A DNA stretch of 64,000 nt from Phocaeicola sartorii JCM 17136 = DSM 21941 (GTDB lineage Bacteria > Bacteroidota > Bacteroidia > Bacteroidales > Bacteroidaceae): positions 90,853-154,852 of the forward strand of contig NZ_BAKM01000007.1 of assembly GCF_000614185.1 (NCBI RefSeq), read 5' to 3'. The position numbers and the translations under genes are program-made. Under the pieces are notes generated by a model. It was not told the DNA's origin, made no database searches, and saw only the letters and a program-made list of their open reading frames with translations. Every line of letters starts with the position of its first letter. The stretch's first letter is position 1. Shown here piece by piece: positions 47,394-56,929 of the stretch.

Positions 47394-48248
47394 TTATCCT
47401 TTAAATTTTATATGTTTTTCTGCATGATAGGAAGAACGTACTAAAGGAGCACTTTCCACTTCGCGGAATCCTTTCTTTAATCCGATAGTTCTATATAATT
47501 TAAATTGGTCGGGAGTGATATATTCCGCTACCGGATAGTGGCGGTGAGTAGGTTGCAGATATTGACCGATAGTAAGTATCTTGCAACCTTGTGCCAATAA
47601 ATCGTCCATGACTTCTTCCACCTCTTCCGGGCGCTCTCCCAAACCTACCATAATGCCGGACTTGGCTGTAATGCCGTTATCTGCTATTTGTTTGATGACT
47701 TTTAAGCTGGTTTCATAGTTGGCTGCGCTTCGTACCAGAGGACTGATGCGGCGTACGGTTTCCATATTGTGTGAGATGATGTCAGGTCTGGCGTCAATAA
47801 CCAGTTGGATCAGTTCGCTTCTTCCTTGAAAATCAGGAATTAAAACTTCAGAAGTGGTTTCCGGATTCAACCGTTTGATTTCTGAGATTGTTTTAGCCCA
47901 ATGAGCCGCCCCTAAATCCTCCAGATCGTCACGGTCCACAGAGGTGATAACAGCATGGGATAATTTCATGAGCTGAATGGACTCTGCTACATGGGTGGGC
48001 TCTTCTGGGTCTAACGGAAGAGGGCGTCCGGTCTGTGTGTTGCAAAATTTGCAGGAACGTGTACAAATTTCGCCACCTATCATGAAAGTGGCAGTACCTT
48101 TTCCCCAGCATTCTCCCATATTGGGGCATCGTCCGCTGCTGCAAATGGTATGTAGTTTGTGGGAATCTACAATATGTTTGGTTTCGGCGTATCGAGCGTT
48201 TGCTCCTATGTTTATTTTAAGCCAGTCTGGTTTTTTAACGTGATTCAT
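47394..48248 (-). CDS. lipA: Lipoyl synthase
   Basis: 284 residues from the ATG at 48248 (MNHVKKPDWLKINIGANARY). Two [4Fe-4S] clusters: the auxiliary cluster cysteines in CSSGRCPNMGEC and the radical-SAM triad in CTRSCKFC. Further motifs are TATFMIGGEICTR, VITSVDRDDLEDLGAAHW, SHNMETV and KSGIMVGLGE. It inserts two sulfur atoms into octanoyl chains on lipoyl-dependent enzymes and the glycine cleavage H protein. It lies between DPP-IV and the membrane protein gene and is read with both. Confidence 0.95.
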   Translation of the reverse strand: MNHVKKPDWLKINIGANARYAETKHIVDSHKLHTICSSGRCPNMGECWGKGTATFMIGGEICTRSCKFCNTQTGRPLPLDPEEPTHVAESIQLMKLSHAVITSVDRDDLEDLGAAHWAKTISEIKRLNPETTSEVLIPDFQGRSELIQLVIDARPDIISHNMETVRRISPLVRSAANYETSLKVIKQIADNGITAKSGIMVGLGERPEEVEEVMDDLLAQGCKILTIGQYLQPTHRHYPVAEYITPDQFKLYRTIGLKKGFREVESAPLVRSSYHAEKHIKFKG

Positions 48249-48268
48249 GATGATATTAGATTTATAAT

Positions 48269-48334
48269 TCACCACAGATTATGCAGATTGCCCTCATTCG
48301 GCTTGATGTGGAACACCTGTATAATCTGTAGTGA
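48269..48334. repeat. Intergenic inverted repeat between the peptidase gene and lipA
   Basis: TCACCACAGATTATGCAGAT (48269-48288) pairs with the stretch CTGTATAATCTGTAGTGA (48317-48334), with a 28-base loop. It shares the core CACRGATTAT with the dyad at 41631. Confidence 0.65.
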
Positions 48335-48342
48335 ACAGGTTC

Positions 48343-50544
48343 TTATTTCAAATTATTTATAAAAAAATTAGCTACACGAGTCAGCAAGTGCTTGGTTGTA
48401 TTGCCTCCACTGATTCCATGATTGCGGTTCGTATAGATTTGCATATCAAATTGCTTGTCAGCCTGTACCAATGCTTCACTGTATTCCGCGTTGTTGCGTA
48501 AGTGTACATTATCATCTGCTGTGCCGTGAATCAGTAACAATTCACCGTTCAGTTTGTTGGCACGGTTAATGGCAGATGCAGCATTGTAACCTTCCATGTT
48601 TTCTTTGGGGGTGCGCATGAAACGTTCTGTATATACCGAATCGTAGAAACGCCAGTCTGTAGGGGCTGCAACAGCGACTCCAGCTTTGAATACCGGAGTT
48701 CCTTCACTCATGGACATCAAGGTATTGTAACCTCCATAACTCCATCCCCATATACCGATACGGCTACCGTCCACGTATGGTAATGTGCTTAAATACTTAG
48801 CGGCTTCTACTTGGTCTTTTGATTCTTTTACCCCTAAATTCAAGTAAGTACATTTCTCGAAATCAGAACCGCGTCCACCGGTTCCGCGTCCATCTACACA
48901 AACCATGATGAATCCTTGGCCGGCCATGTAAGCTTCGAACATACCACCATCTCTACGGGCGCCAATTCCCCATTTGTCTGCTACTTCTTGTGAACCCGGT
49001 CCACTGTATTGGTGCATGATAACAGGATATTTTTTACTTGAATTGAAATTTGCGGGTTTCATGATCCAACCATTCAATTCCACACCGTCATGGGTCTTGA
49101 AACTGAATAGTTCTTTACTTGGCATATTCAGACGTGCGATCTGCTGTTTCAGCTTGTTATTATCTATCAAGGTTGCCAATTCTTTACCCGTATTGTCATT
49201 AAGGGTAATGATAGGGGGGGTGTTGATATTGGAGAAAGTATTGATGTAATACTTCATATTGTTGCTGAAAATAGCTTTGTGGGTGCCCTCCTGTTTGGAT
49301 AGTTTGGTCTTTTTTCCTTTACCGTCTACTTTATAGATAGCGGTGCGCAGCGGATTGCCTTCATTGCTCTCAAAATAGAATGTATTGGTAGCTTCATCCC
49401 ATCCCAGAAAATTTTTCACTTCGAAGTTCCCTTTTGTGATTTGCTTTACCAGATTTCCTCCACTCGTATAAAGATAGAGGTGGTTATAACCGTCTTTCTC
49501 ACTCATCACCACAAAGTTTTTTGGATAGAAAACAAGGTTGGAGTAGGCTTCTTCTTTAATGTATTGGGGAGCTTCATCACGTACCATCAGCTTGCACAAT
49601 GTACTTCTCGGATTGGCAAAATAGAGGTCGAAACGGTTTTGATGACGGTTCAGAGTCATGATTGCCAACGCATTTTCATCATTCGTAAACTTGATGCGGG
49701 GAATATAACCATCTGCATCCAGAGGCAAATCCATCTTGCGGGTTACCTTGCTCTTGATATCAAAAGTATGAACGGTTACTTTGGAATTGTCAATTCCCGG
49801 CATGGGGTATTTATATTCATATTCTCCCGGATAAGTGCTGAATCTCTCTAATGCAGGAACCATACCTTTGTATAGCGGGAAAGAATACATCGGCACTTGA
49901 CTTTCGTCAAAACGGATATAGGCAAGCATCTGGCTGTCTGCGCTGAAGTCGAAAGCACGGTTGAAACCAAATTCCTCCTCATATACCCAGTCGGGAATGC
50001 CATTCAGCACTTCGTTGAATTTGCCGTCTTTGGTTACTTGTGACTCACTGTTGCCGAACAGTAATTTTACCAGATAGATATTGTTATCGCGTACAAAAGC
50101 TATCTGATTGCCGTCCGGCGAGAACAAAGGAACCTGTTGCGGACCGTTTTCTGAGAGCGGTTCCATCTTGTTGTTCTTTACGTTGAAAATATAGTAATTG
50201 GCGGTGAACGAACGACGATAAATAGGTTTGGTGTCAGTCTGTATTAGAATCAGCTTTTCATCAGGTGACATGATATAGTCATCGAATGACTTGATGTTGC
50301 AATCACGGGCTGTATTTACATCGAAGATCGTACCTGTTTCTTTACCGGTCTTGAAAGAATATTGCACGATTTTTTTGCCGTCGGCACTCATTTGGGTATA
50401 ATGTTCTCCATCCAACATCGGTTTGACACCTCTGATTCCTTCGGCACGATATGTTCTGTTTGCTACGTTTTGCAAGCTTACTTGTTGGGCTCCGACAGTC
50501 AGCAGGCAGAAGAATAAAATAATAAATATGCTTAATTTTCTCAT
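48343..50544 (-). CDS. Dipeptidyl peptidase IV family serine peptidase (S9)
   Basis: 733 residues, signal peptide MRKLSIFIILFFCLLTVGAQ. An eight-bladed propeller covers about residues 40-480; the substrate N-terminus anchor WVYEEEFGFNRAFDFS contains the double Glu of DPP-IV. The C-terminal alpha/beta-hydrolase domain has the nucleophile in IGIWGWSYGGYNTLM, Asp in IHGTADDNVH and His in NRNHGISG. Cleaves X-Pro or X-Ala dipeptides from the N-terminus of peptides, in the periplasm or on the outer membrane. Gut Bacteroides DPP-IV can act on host peptide hormones. Confidence 0.93.
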   Translation of the reverse strand: MRKLSIFIILFFCLLTVGAQQVSLQNVANRTYRAEGIRGVKPMLDGEHYTQMSADGKKIVQYSFKTGKETGTIFDVNTARDCNIKSFDDYIMSPDEKLILIQTDTKPIYRRSFTANYYIFNVKNNKMEPLSENGPQQVPLFSPDGNQIAFVRDNNIYLVKLLFGNSESQVTKDGKFNEVLNGIPDWVYEEEFGFNRAFDFSADSQMLAYIRFDESQVPMYSFPLYKGMVPALERFSTYPGEYEYKYPMPGIDNSKVTVHTFDIKSKVTRKMDLPLDADGYIPRIKFTNDENALAIMTLNRHQNRFDLYFANPRSTLCKLMVRDEAPQYIKEEAYSNLVFYPKNFVVMSEKDGYNHLYLYTSGGNLVKQITKGNFEVKNFLGWDEATNTFYFESNEGNPLRTAIYKVDGKGKKTKLSKQEGTHKAIFSNNMKYYINTFSNINTPPIITLNDNTGKELATLIDNNKLKQQIARLNMPSKELFSFKTHDGVELNGWIMKPANFNSSKKYPVIMHQYSGPGSQEVADKWGIGARRDGGMFEAYMAGQGFIMVCVDGRGTGGRGSDFEKCTYLNLGVKESKDQVEAAKYLSTLPYVDGSRIGIWGWSYGGYNTLMSMSEGTPVFKAGVAVAAPTDWRFYDSVYTERFMRTPKENMEGYNAASAINRANKLNGELLLIHGTADDNVHLRNNAEYSEALVQADKQFDMQIYTNRNHGISGGNTTKHLLTRVANFFINNLK

Positions 50545-50605
50545 AATAGATAAATTCTTTAAATGATAATCAAAGACAAAGGTAAAACTTTTGTTTGAAA
50601 ATGCC

Positions 50606-50613
50606 TATCTTTG
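50606..50613 (+). promoter_or_regulatory. Promoter box for the radical SAM gene
   Basis: TATCTTTG, exact -7 consensus, 17 bases before the ATG at 50631. This proximity excludes the earlier in-frame ATG codons at 50595 and 50601. Confidence 0.65.
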
Positions 50614-50630
50614 TCCCGCAAAATAAGTTC

Positions 50631-51557
50631 ATGAACAGAGAGAAGCTTTATAACGACTTATCCGGCTTTTTAGCCATGCACTTTCCTTGCAAAGTGCAGA
50701 AGATTTCTATCAATGCCGGATTTACTTGTCCTAACCGCGATGGCTCGGTAGGATACGGAGGGTGCACTTATTGCAACAATCAAACATTTAATCCGGCCTA
50801 TTGTCATACGGAAAAGTCTGTTACTCAGCAGTTGGAAGAAGGAAAGCGGTTCTTTGTACGTAAATATCCGGAAATGAAATATCTGGCCTATTTTCAGGCT
50901 TACACCAATACGTATGGGGAACTGGAAGAGTTGAAAAGGAAATACGAAGAGGCGCTGATGGTAGAGGATGTGGTAGGGTTGGTGATAGGAACCCGTCCGG
51001 ACTGTATGCCGCTTTCATTACTGGATTATTTGGAAGAGCTTGGCAAACACACTTTTTTATTAGTGGAGTATGGCATTGAAAGTACGGATGATGAGACGTT
51101 GCGCCGGATAAACCGGAGACATACTTTCGCTGTTTCCGCAGAGGCTGTCCGGAAGACAGCGGAGAGAGGGATTTTGGTAGGAGGGCATATAATTCTTGGT
51201 TTGCCCGGAGAAGAAAGGGACATGTTAATCGAACAGGCCGGAATACTTTCACAGTTACCTCTGACTACTTTAAAGCTACATCAGTTACAACTTATTAAAG
51301 GTACGCGTATGGCGGGTGAATATGTGAAAGATCCTGAAGCTTTCCATCTTTATACTGCTGACGAATATGTTGATCTGGTTATTGATTATATAGAACATCT
51401 TCGTCCGGACATCGTACTGGAGCGTTTTGTTTCCCAATCGCCCAAAGAATTGTTGATAGCTCCTGATTGGGGACTGAAGAATTATGAATTTACAGACAAG
51501 GTGAAAAAGCGGATGAGAGAAAAAGATGCCTGGCAAGGCAAATACTATAAATATTAA
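50631..51557 (+). CDS. Radical SAM protein, TIGR01212 family (YhcC-like)
   Basis: 308 residues from the ATG at 50631 (MNREKLYNDLSGFLAMHFPC). The cluster motif is CPNRDGSVGYGGCTYCNN, with a wider spacing than the usual CxxxCxxC. Other family motifs are LAYFQAYTNTYGELEEL, VGLVIGTRPDCMP, LLVEYGIESTDDETLRRINR and GGHIILGLPGE. The reaction of this family is not established. It has its own promoter. The flavodiiron gene begins 16 bases later. Confidence 0.9.
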   Translation: MNREKLYNDLSGFLAMHFPCKVQKISINAGFTCPNRDGSVGYGGCTYCNNQTFNPAYCHTEKSVTQQLEEGKRFFVRKYPEMKYLAYFQAYTNTYGELEELKRKYEEALMVEDVVGLVIGTRPDCMPLSLLDYLEELGKHTFLLVEYGIESTDDETLRRINRRHTFAVSAEAVRKTAERGILVGGHIILGLPGEERDMLIEQAGILSQLPLTTLKLHQLQLIKGTRMAGEYVKDPEAFHLYTADEYVDLVIDYIEHLRPDIVLERFVSQSPKELLIAPDWGLKNYEFTDKVKKRMREKDAWQGKYYKY

Positions 51558-51572
51558 AAGAAGGAAACAAAT

Positions 51573-52760
51573 ATGGAAATCAAAGGAAAAGTACATTATG
51601 TGGGAGTGAATGACCGTAACAAGGCTTTGTTTGAGAACTTGTGGCCGTTACCTTACGGTGTGTCTTACAACTCTTATTTGATTGACGACGAGATGGTCGC
51701 CTTGGTGGATACAGTGGATGTATGCTATTTTGAGGTTTATTTGAAGAAGATTCGTAGTGTCATCGGTGATAAACCTATCAATTATTTGATTATAAACCAC
51801 ATGGAACCCGACCATTCCGGTTCTATCAGTTTGATCAAGCAATATTATCCTGACATTGTGATTGTCGGTAACAAGAAGACTTTCGAGATGATTGAAGGAT
51901 TTTATGGTGTAGGCGGTGAACGTTATGTAGTGGGGGAAGGAGATTTTCTGGCTCTGGGACATCACAGACTGCGCTTTTCATTGATTCCGATGGTTCACTG
52001 GCCCGAAACGATGGTTACTTTTGATGAAACGGAAGGTATTTTGTTTTCCGGTGACGCTTTCGGTTGCTTTGGCGCATTGAATGGTGGGGTGGTTGATACA
52101 AATATCAATACAGATATTTATTGGAATGAAATGGTGCGCTATTATTCTAACATTGTAGGCAAATATGGTGCGCCGGTACAGAAGGCTTTACAGAAATTGC
52201 AACACTTGAAAATAACCACTGTTTGTTCTACTCATGGTCCGGTATGGACGGAAGAAATACCTCGTGTGGTACGTATTTATGACCGTTTGAGTCGTTATGA
52301 GGCTGAAGAAGGGGTTGTAATAGCTTATGGCTCGATGTATGGTAATACAGAGGAGGTGGCGGAAGCTGTTGCGGAAGAACTGAGCAAGCAGGGAATCCGT
52401 AATATTGTGATGCATAATGTTTCTCATACCAGTCATTCTTTTATTATTGCGGATGTATTCAAATATAAAGGACTGATTGTGGGATGTCCCACTTATAATA
52501 CTCAGATGTATCCGGAAATGGAGGCTCTGCTGAGCAAGCTGGCTTCTCGTGAGATAAAGGGACGTTATCTGGGATATTTCGGCTCATTTACATGGGCTAG
52601 CGCTGCTGTGAAGAAGATTGCGGAGTTTAATGATAAGTTGAAATTTGAACCTGTCGGAAATCCTGTAGAAATGAAGCATAGCATGAAGGCTGAAACTTAT
52701 GCTCAAGCAAAAGAGCTGGCTAAGGCTATGGCTGACCGCTTGAAAGCGGATAGAAAATAA
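51573..52760 (+). CDS. Flavodiiron protein (A-type flavoprotein, FprA/ROO)
   Basis: 395 residues. The N-terminal beta-lactamase-like domain holds the di-iron ligands in NHMEPDHSG (HxExDH), MVHWPETMV, FSGDAFGCFG and CSTHGPVW. The C-terminal flavodoxin domain (about residue 250 on) binds FMN: VIAYGSMYGNTEEVAEAV and VGCPTYNTQMYP. It reduces O2 to water, or NO to N2O, and protects strict anaerobes. There is no rubredoxin domain, so an outside electron donor is needed. Transcribed with the radical SAM gene. Confidence 0.95.
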   Translation: MEIKGKVHYVGVNDRNKALFENLWPLPYGVSYNSYLIDDEMVALVDTVDVCYFEVYLKKIRSVIGDKPINYLIINHMEPDHSGSISLIKQYYPDIVIVGNKKTFEMIEGFYGVGGERYVVGEGDFLALGHHRLRFSLIPMVHWPETMVTFDETEGILFSGDAFGCFGALNGGVVDTNINTDIYWNEMVRYYSNIVGKYGAPVQKALQKLQHLKITTVCSTHGPVWTEEIPRVVRIYDRLSRYEAEEGVVIAYGSMYGNTEEVAEAVAEELSKQGIRNIVMHNVSHTSHSFIIADVFKYKGLIVGCPTYNTQMYPEMEALLSKLASREIKGRYLGYFGSFTWASAAVKKIAEFNDKLKFEPVGNPVEMKHSMKAETYAQAKELAKAMADRLKADRK

Positions 52761-52782
52761 ATCTTGTGATAGAAAACGAATG

Positions 52783-52833
52783 ACGCAATTGACACAACTC
52801 TGATCTTATCAATCATTTGTGTCATTTGCGCCA
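52783..52833. terminator. Inverted repeat between the convergent flavodiiron and MscS genes
   Basis: GACGCAATTGACACAA (52783-52798) pairs with TTGTGTCATTTGCGCC (52818-52833), with two mismatches. It may end transcription from both sides. It lacks a T run. Confidence 0.55.
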
Positions 52834-52857
52834 TTTGTGCTCTAACGATCGCTAGTG

Positions 52858-53691
52858 TCAGGCTTGATGTACGGTAAGCTGCGGGAATGGGAAATTGATT
52901 CCTTCTTTATTGAAAGTGCTGTAAACGGTCTGATTCATACTGAAGAATACGTCCCAGTAATCCGAACTGTTCACCCATACGCGGATTTTTATATTTACAC
53001 TGCTGGCGGCAAGTTCTCCTAATTCAATAAAAGGGGCCGGACTGGTAAGAATACGTTTGTCATTGGCAATGATTTCGCGCAATACTTTTTCTACTTTTTT
53101 ATAGTCTTCTCCATAGTCCACACCAAAATTCCATTCTATACGGCGGGTGTCCAGTTTGCTGTAGTTTGTAATGACGCCACTACTCATGGCTCCATTAGGT
53201 ACATATATCATCTTGTTGTCTGCTGTGATAAGAATCGTATGGAATATCTGTATTTCTTTTACGGTTCCCGAAGCGCCGGTAGAAGCTTCGATAAAGTCCC
53301 CTACTTTATAAGGTCTGAACAATAAGATAATCAGTCCTCCGGCAAAATTTTGTAAGTTACCGGACAGTGCCATACCGATAGCGACACCGGCAGAAGCAAG
53401 AAGTGCGGCGAATCCTGTCAGTTCGATACCTAATTTCCCTATCACAGCAAGGATCAGCATGATGAGCAGTAGGATATTCACCATACTCTTTAGGAACGAC
53501 TGGATGCTTGGGTCCACTTTTCTTTTTTCCAGGATACGTGCAAAAAGTCTGTTCAGCCAATTTACAAGGAACTTTCCGATTATAAAAATAATAAGTGCTC
53601 CTAATACTCTTTCTCCTAATTGAATGCCGGAGTCGATCAGTTTCTCTAGTGCATTGGTTAATTGAATGCTGGTTTCAGATGCTAATAACAT
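52858..53691 (-). CDS. mscS: Small-conductance mechanosensitive channel (MscS)
   Basis: 277 residues, three membrane helices. TM3 and the loop after it have the pore pattern GVAIGMALSGNLQNFAGGLI and the beta-domain entrance LFRPYKVGDFIEASTGASG, followed by VKEIQIFHTILITADNK and YVPNGAMSSGVITNYS. Opens under membrane tension to release solutes after osmotic downshock. The minimal single-domain MscS type. Start chosen at MLLASETSIQLTNALEKLID. Confidence 0.93.
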   Translation of the reverse strand: MLLASETSIQLTNALEKLIDSGIQLGERVLGALIIFIIGKFLVNWLNRLFARILEKRKVDPSIQSFLKSMVNILLLIMLILAVIGKLGIELTGFAALLASAGVAIGMALSGNLQNFAGGLIILLFRPYKVGDFIEASTGASGTVKEIQIFHTILITADNKMIYVPNGAMSSGVITNYSKLDTRRIEWNFGVDYGEDYKKVEKVLREIIANDKRILTSPAPFIELGELAASSVNIKIRVWVNSSDYWDVFFSMNQTVYSTFNKEGINFPFPQLTVHQA

Positions 53692-53739
53692 GATAAATTT
53701 ACTTTAATTTGATATTTCTAATATATAAAACAATTCAGA

Positions 53740-54354
53740 TTAAAAATCGTTCAGAATGCCTTTGCCTTGACGGACGATTTCCGCTTCTCCGTTTGTACAG
53801 TTCACAATGGTGGAAGGTTCTATGTCTCCGATTCCTCCGTCAATAATTAGGTCTACTTCTTTCCCGAACTTTTCTTCTATCAGTTCTGGGGTAGTGATGT
53901 ATTCTATATCTTCACCATCTTTCAGAGGCAGCGTGGTGGTCATGATCGGTGCTTTTAGCCAATGGCATATTTCCCTGATGATGTTGTTGTCAGGTACGCG
54001 TATGCCTACTTCTTTACGGTTCTTGAATATTTTAGGCAGGCGGCTTCCTGTGTTCAGGATAAAAGTAAACGGTCCGGGAAGATTTCGTTTCATTAACTTG
54101 AATGTGCTGTTATCTACTTTGGCATATTCACTGATGTTACTTAAGTCGTAACAGATAATGGATAAGTTGTTTTTACGTGGATCAATGTTTTTCAGTTTGC
54201 AGATACGTTCTATCGCACGTTCTTTCAGACCATGACATCCTATGGCATACATCGTATCGGTAGGGTAAATAATCAATCCTCCCTCTTCCAATATCCGGAC
54301 GACTTCTTCCAGATCTTTGGGATTATTATCCTTATTGTAAAGTCTTAAAAGCAT
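53740..54354 (-). CDS. YciO/YrdC/Sua5 family protein (L-threonylcarbamoyladenylate synthase-like)
   Basis: 204 residues. Conserved pieces are GGLIIYPTDTMYAIGCH, ICKLKNIDPRKNNLSIICYD and GPFTFILNTGSRLPKIF, with VGIRVPDNNIIREI and STIVNCTNGEAEIVRQGKG at the end. The KxR...SxN residues of the nucleotide site are present in form. The length and the CYD motif fit YciO rather than the essential Sua5. Such proteins make the intermediate for t6A of tRNA or a related activity. It lies 6 bases after the helicase gene and is probably cotranscribed. Confidence 0.83.
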   Translation of the reverse strand: MLLRLYNKDNNPKDLEEVVRILEEGGLIIYPTDTMYAIGCHGLKERAIERICKLKNIDPRKNNLSIICYDLSNISEYAKVDNSTFKLMKRNLPGPFTFILNTGSRLPKIFKNRKEVGIRVPDNNIIREICHWLKAPIMTTTLPLKDGEDIEYITTPELIEEKFGKEVDLIIDGGIGDIEPSTIVNCTNGEAEIVRQGKGILNDF

Positions 54355-54360
54355 GTTATT

Positions 54361-56369
54361 TTAATTTTTAGAGTTTTTCTCACGCAACTGTTCCGCAATG
54401 GCCCATTGCAGGGCGGCTTCCTCTTCTTTTCCTACTCTCATCAATGCGTCTCCGAAATATTCATGGGCTTTGGGGTGTTCTGGCTTTAGAGAGACAGCCC
54501 GGTCAAAATCTCCCAACGCTCCTTCTATATTATCTAGTGCCAGTCTGTTTTTTCCTCGATTATAAATAGCTTTGAACAAAGCGGGACTAAGGCGTACCGC
54601 TTCATTCAGGCAGACTTCGGCTTCGTAATATTCTTTGTTGTTATGTAATGTGATGCCTTTACGTACCCAGCGTCTGTATAAGAAGGATTCAATTCAATCG
54701 CCTTGTCATAATTGGCAATGGCGGCACGTGAATCATGTGCTTGGGTGATACATTCATTTCCCATTAAATAATATTCGCGGGCATATTTTTCAAGATTCTT
54801 GCGTTGCACATGAAGCTGGTCCTTCAGTCGTTTGTTTTCGGCTTTCAAATTGTTGATGATTCCCAGTTTCTTACGTATAAACCGTTTAATCAAAGGCTTC
54901 TCGATGTCGTAACGTGAATGGATGGCAAGAAAGAACTGTTCTAGAAATCTTTCAAAATCACCTTTGTCGAAGTGTTTTACCGCTTCTACATATTGTACAT
55001 CAGCTTGTGCCTGCTTCAATGCTTTTTCGATGGACTGGCGATTATTGAACCGTTGCGAGAAATTTATTATTTCCGGGCGGACAAAGATGTCTCCGCGTGT
55101 AATTTGTTTCTTTAGTTGGATGCCGTTCAGGGAGGTACAACGGCTCAATGCCACGTAGGCTTGTCCGCCGGCAAATACTCCTCCTGTAAAATCAATAACG
55201 ACTCTGCTGAAAGTCAGCCCTTGGCTTTTGTGTATGGTGATGGCCCATGCCAGACGGATCGGGTATTGTATAAATACTCCTAACTCTTCTTCCTCTATTT
55301 TTTTTTCTTGTTCATTATACTTATATCGAATATTGCGCCAGCTGTCTTTTTTAACATCAAATTCCTGTCCGTCTTCAGTGACAACATATAACGTACCCTC
55401 TTCGTCTATACCTGAGATGGTGCCAATCGTACCGTTCACCCAACGGTGGTCATAATCGTTTTTTATAAAAATGATTTGTGCTCCTGGCTTTACTTCCAGT
55501 TCCATTGGGGTGGGAAGGCTGCTCTCTGGAAACTCTCCGTGTATTTCACCGGTCAGCAGAGTTGGTTCTCCGGGTAGTTCGGATAATTTCTTTTCATTGA
55601 TAAAATCCACGGTATCCCTCCGGGTGGCAAGTGTGATGTACATATCACTTTCATTTTCTTCTATTAGGGTGTTGTAGCGGGTGTTCAGCAGTTGCAGGTC
55701 GGCCGCTCCGGCGGTGTTGGTACGGATGTGGTCCAATACATTAACAAAAACTTTGTCCGACTGGCGGTACACTTTGGTCAGTTCGATGGATACCAGCTCC
55801 ATTTCCTGAAAGACGCGTGCCGAGAAGAAATAAGGGTTGGGATAGAACCGGTTGATTATCTCACGTTCATCATTTTTAATGACTGGCTCCAGCTGGAAAA
55901 CATCTCCCACCAGCAAAATTTGCTTGCCTCCGAACGGCTCACGCATATTTTGTGAATATACCCGCAGCACTTTGTCTATAAAGTCAATAATGTCTGCCCG
56001 GACCATGGAAATTTCATCGATGATCACTAGCTCTACTTCTCTTATCAGTTTGCGATGGGCGGAAGTATATTTTAGAAAGCTATGTAACTTTCCACCTTTC
56101 AAACTGAATTTAGGATCATCCGGCAAAAGTGGATAGAATGGTAATTTAAAAAAACTATGCAGTGTGCTTCCACCGGCATTGATAGCTGCGATTCCTGTGG
56201 GAGCCAGTACTATATGTTTCTTTTTAGTTACTTCGCAGACATATTTTAAAAAAGTAGATTTACCTGTACCCGCCTTTCCAGTGAGGAATACTGACTGACG
56301 TGTATATTGGATAAGATTCAAGGCATCTTGAAATTCTTTATTATGGGTATCTACTTGCATTTTGTCCAT
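54361..56369 (-). pseudogene. Pif1/RecD-like helicase fused to TPR repeats, frameshifted
   Basis: From the ATG at 56369. Helicase motifs are Walker A LTGKAGTGKSTFLKYV, IVLAPTGIAAINAGG (motif Ia), VIIDEISMVRADIID (motif II) and AWAITIHKSQGLTFSRVVID near the end of the helicase part. The C-terminal 150 residues have TPR-like units (RAAIANYDKAIELNPSY). The frame breaks at about 54674, where AIELNPSYTDAGYV continues in the wrong frame. Frame 2 gives WVRKGITLHNNKEYYEAEV and a last unit to 54361 ending LREKNSKN. One inserted base restores 669 residues. In Bacteroides the helicase-TPR fusion is common; role unknown, probably genome maintenance. Confidence 0.85.
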
Positions 56370-56417
56370 ACGTTTGAAAATGAATGGGCAAAGATAGTGG
56401 AAATCCCGTAAAAAGGC

Positions 56418-56447
56418 ATAAAAAAGACGGTTAAATAACCGTCCTTT
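56418..56447. terminator. Bidirectional terminator between the helicase and small-peptide genes
   Basis: GACGGTTA (56426-56433) pairs with TAACCGTC (56436-56443), with A6 before and T6 after. It can act for the minus-strand peptide transcript and as a shield for the helicase gene. A second hairpin, TACAGGG/CCCTGTA (56458-56476), lies between it and the peptide's stop. Confidence 0.75.
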
Positions 56448-56487
56448 TTTATAGTCCTACAGGGAGTTGCCCTGTATGGGTTCTAAT

Positions 56488-56574
56488 TTACTTTGTTTCG
56501 TTCAACATAACGTAACCCCAAATCATAGGATCAGCGTTAGCGATTTTGTGAAAAATGTTTTTTACCTTTTTCAT
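56488..56574 (-). CDS. Predicted 28-residue peptide gene with its own promoter and terminator
   Basis: ATG at 56574, stop at 56488-56490. The product starts MKKVKNIFHKIANADPMIWG and ends YVMLNETK. The N-terminal half is a basic amphipathic stretch and the rest has an aromatic/aliphatic patch. A promoter box lies about 140 bases upstream (56713-56720) and a terminator follows, so it appears to be a separate short transcript of about 290 bases. There is no homologue I can name. It might be a peptide with a signalling, membrane or toxin role, or the 5' part of a regulatory RNA. The ORF is real in sequence, its translation is not proven. Confidence 0.45.
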   Translation of the reverse strand: MKKVKNIFHKIANADPMIWGYVMLNETK

Positions 56575-56672
56575 AATGTTATCCTTTCTTTTTTTAATTA
56601 ATACCTAAAAACACTCATAAATAGCAGGCGCACCTCACGGTTGACCTTCTTTAAACAATCTTTCTTTTTACC

Positions 56673-56720
56673 TTAGTAGCTACTAAAAAACATCTTTTTA
56701 TGTTTTACAACACAAAGATA
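56673..56720 (-). promoter_or_regulatory. Promoter box and 14-bp palindrome upstream of the small-peptide gene
   Basis: TATCTTTG on the minus strand at 56713-56720 is an exact -7 box. TTAGTAGCTACTAA at 56673-56686 is a perfect palindrome about 20 bases past the expected start site. It could be an operator or an RNA hairpin in the leader. Confidence 0.55.
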
Positions 56721-56929
56721 AAGCCTTTGTTCGTTATGATATATGTTTTGAAGCATATTTTTAATCAATATCCCAATTTTATTGATTTAGGTCAACAAAG
56801 TAGGAGTTTCTTGTTGCATTTTGGTGAATATTTTGTTTGTTTCTGCCGTATAACATATAAATCGGTTTGTTTATCTCAAGAAATATTGTTTGATTTGTGA
56901 TATCATAATAATATCAAAAATAAATCATT

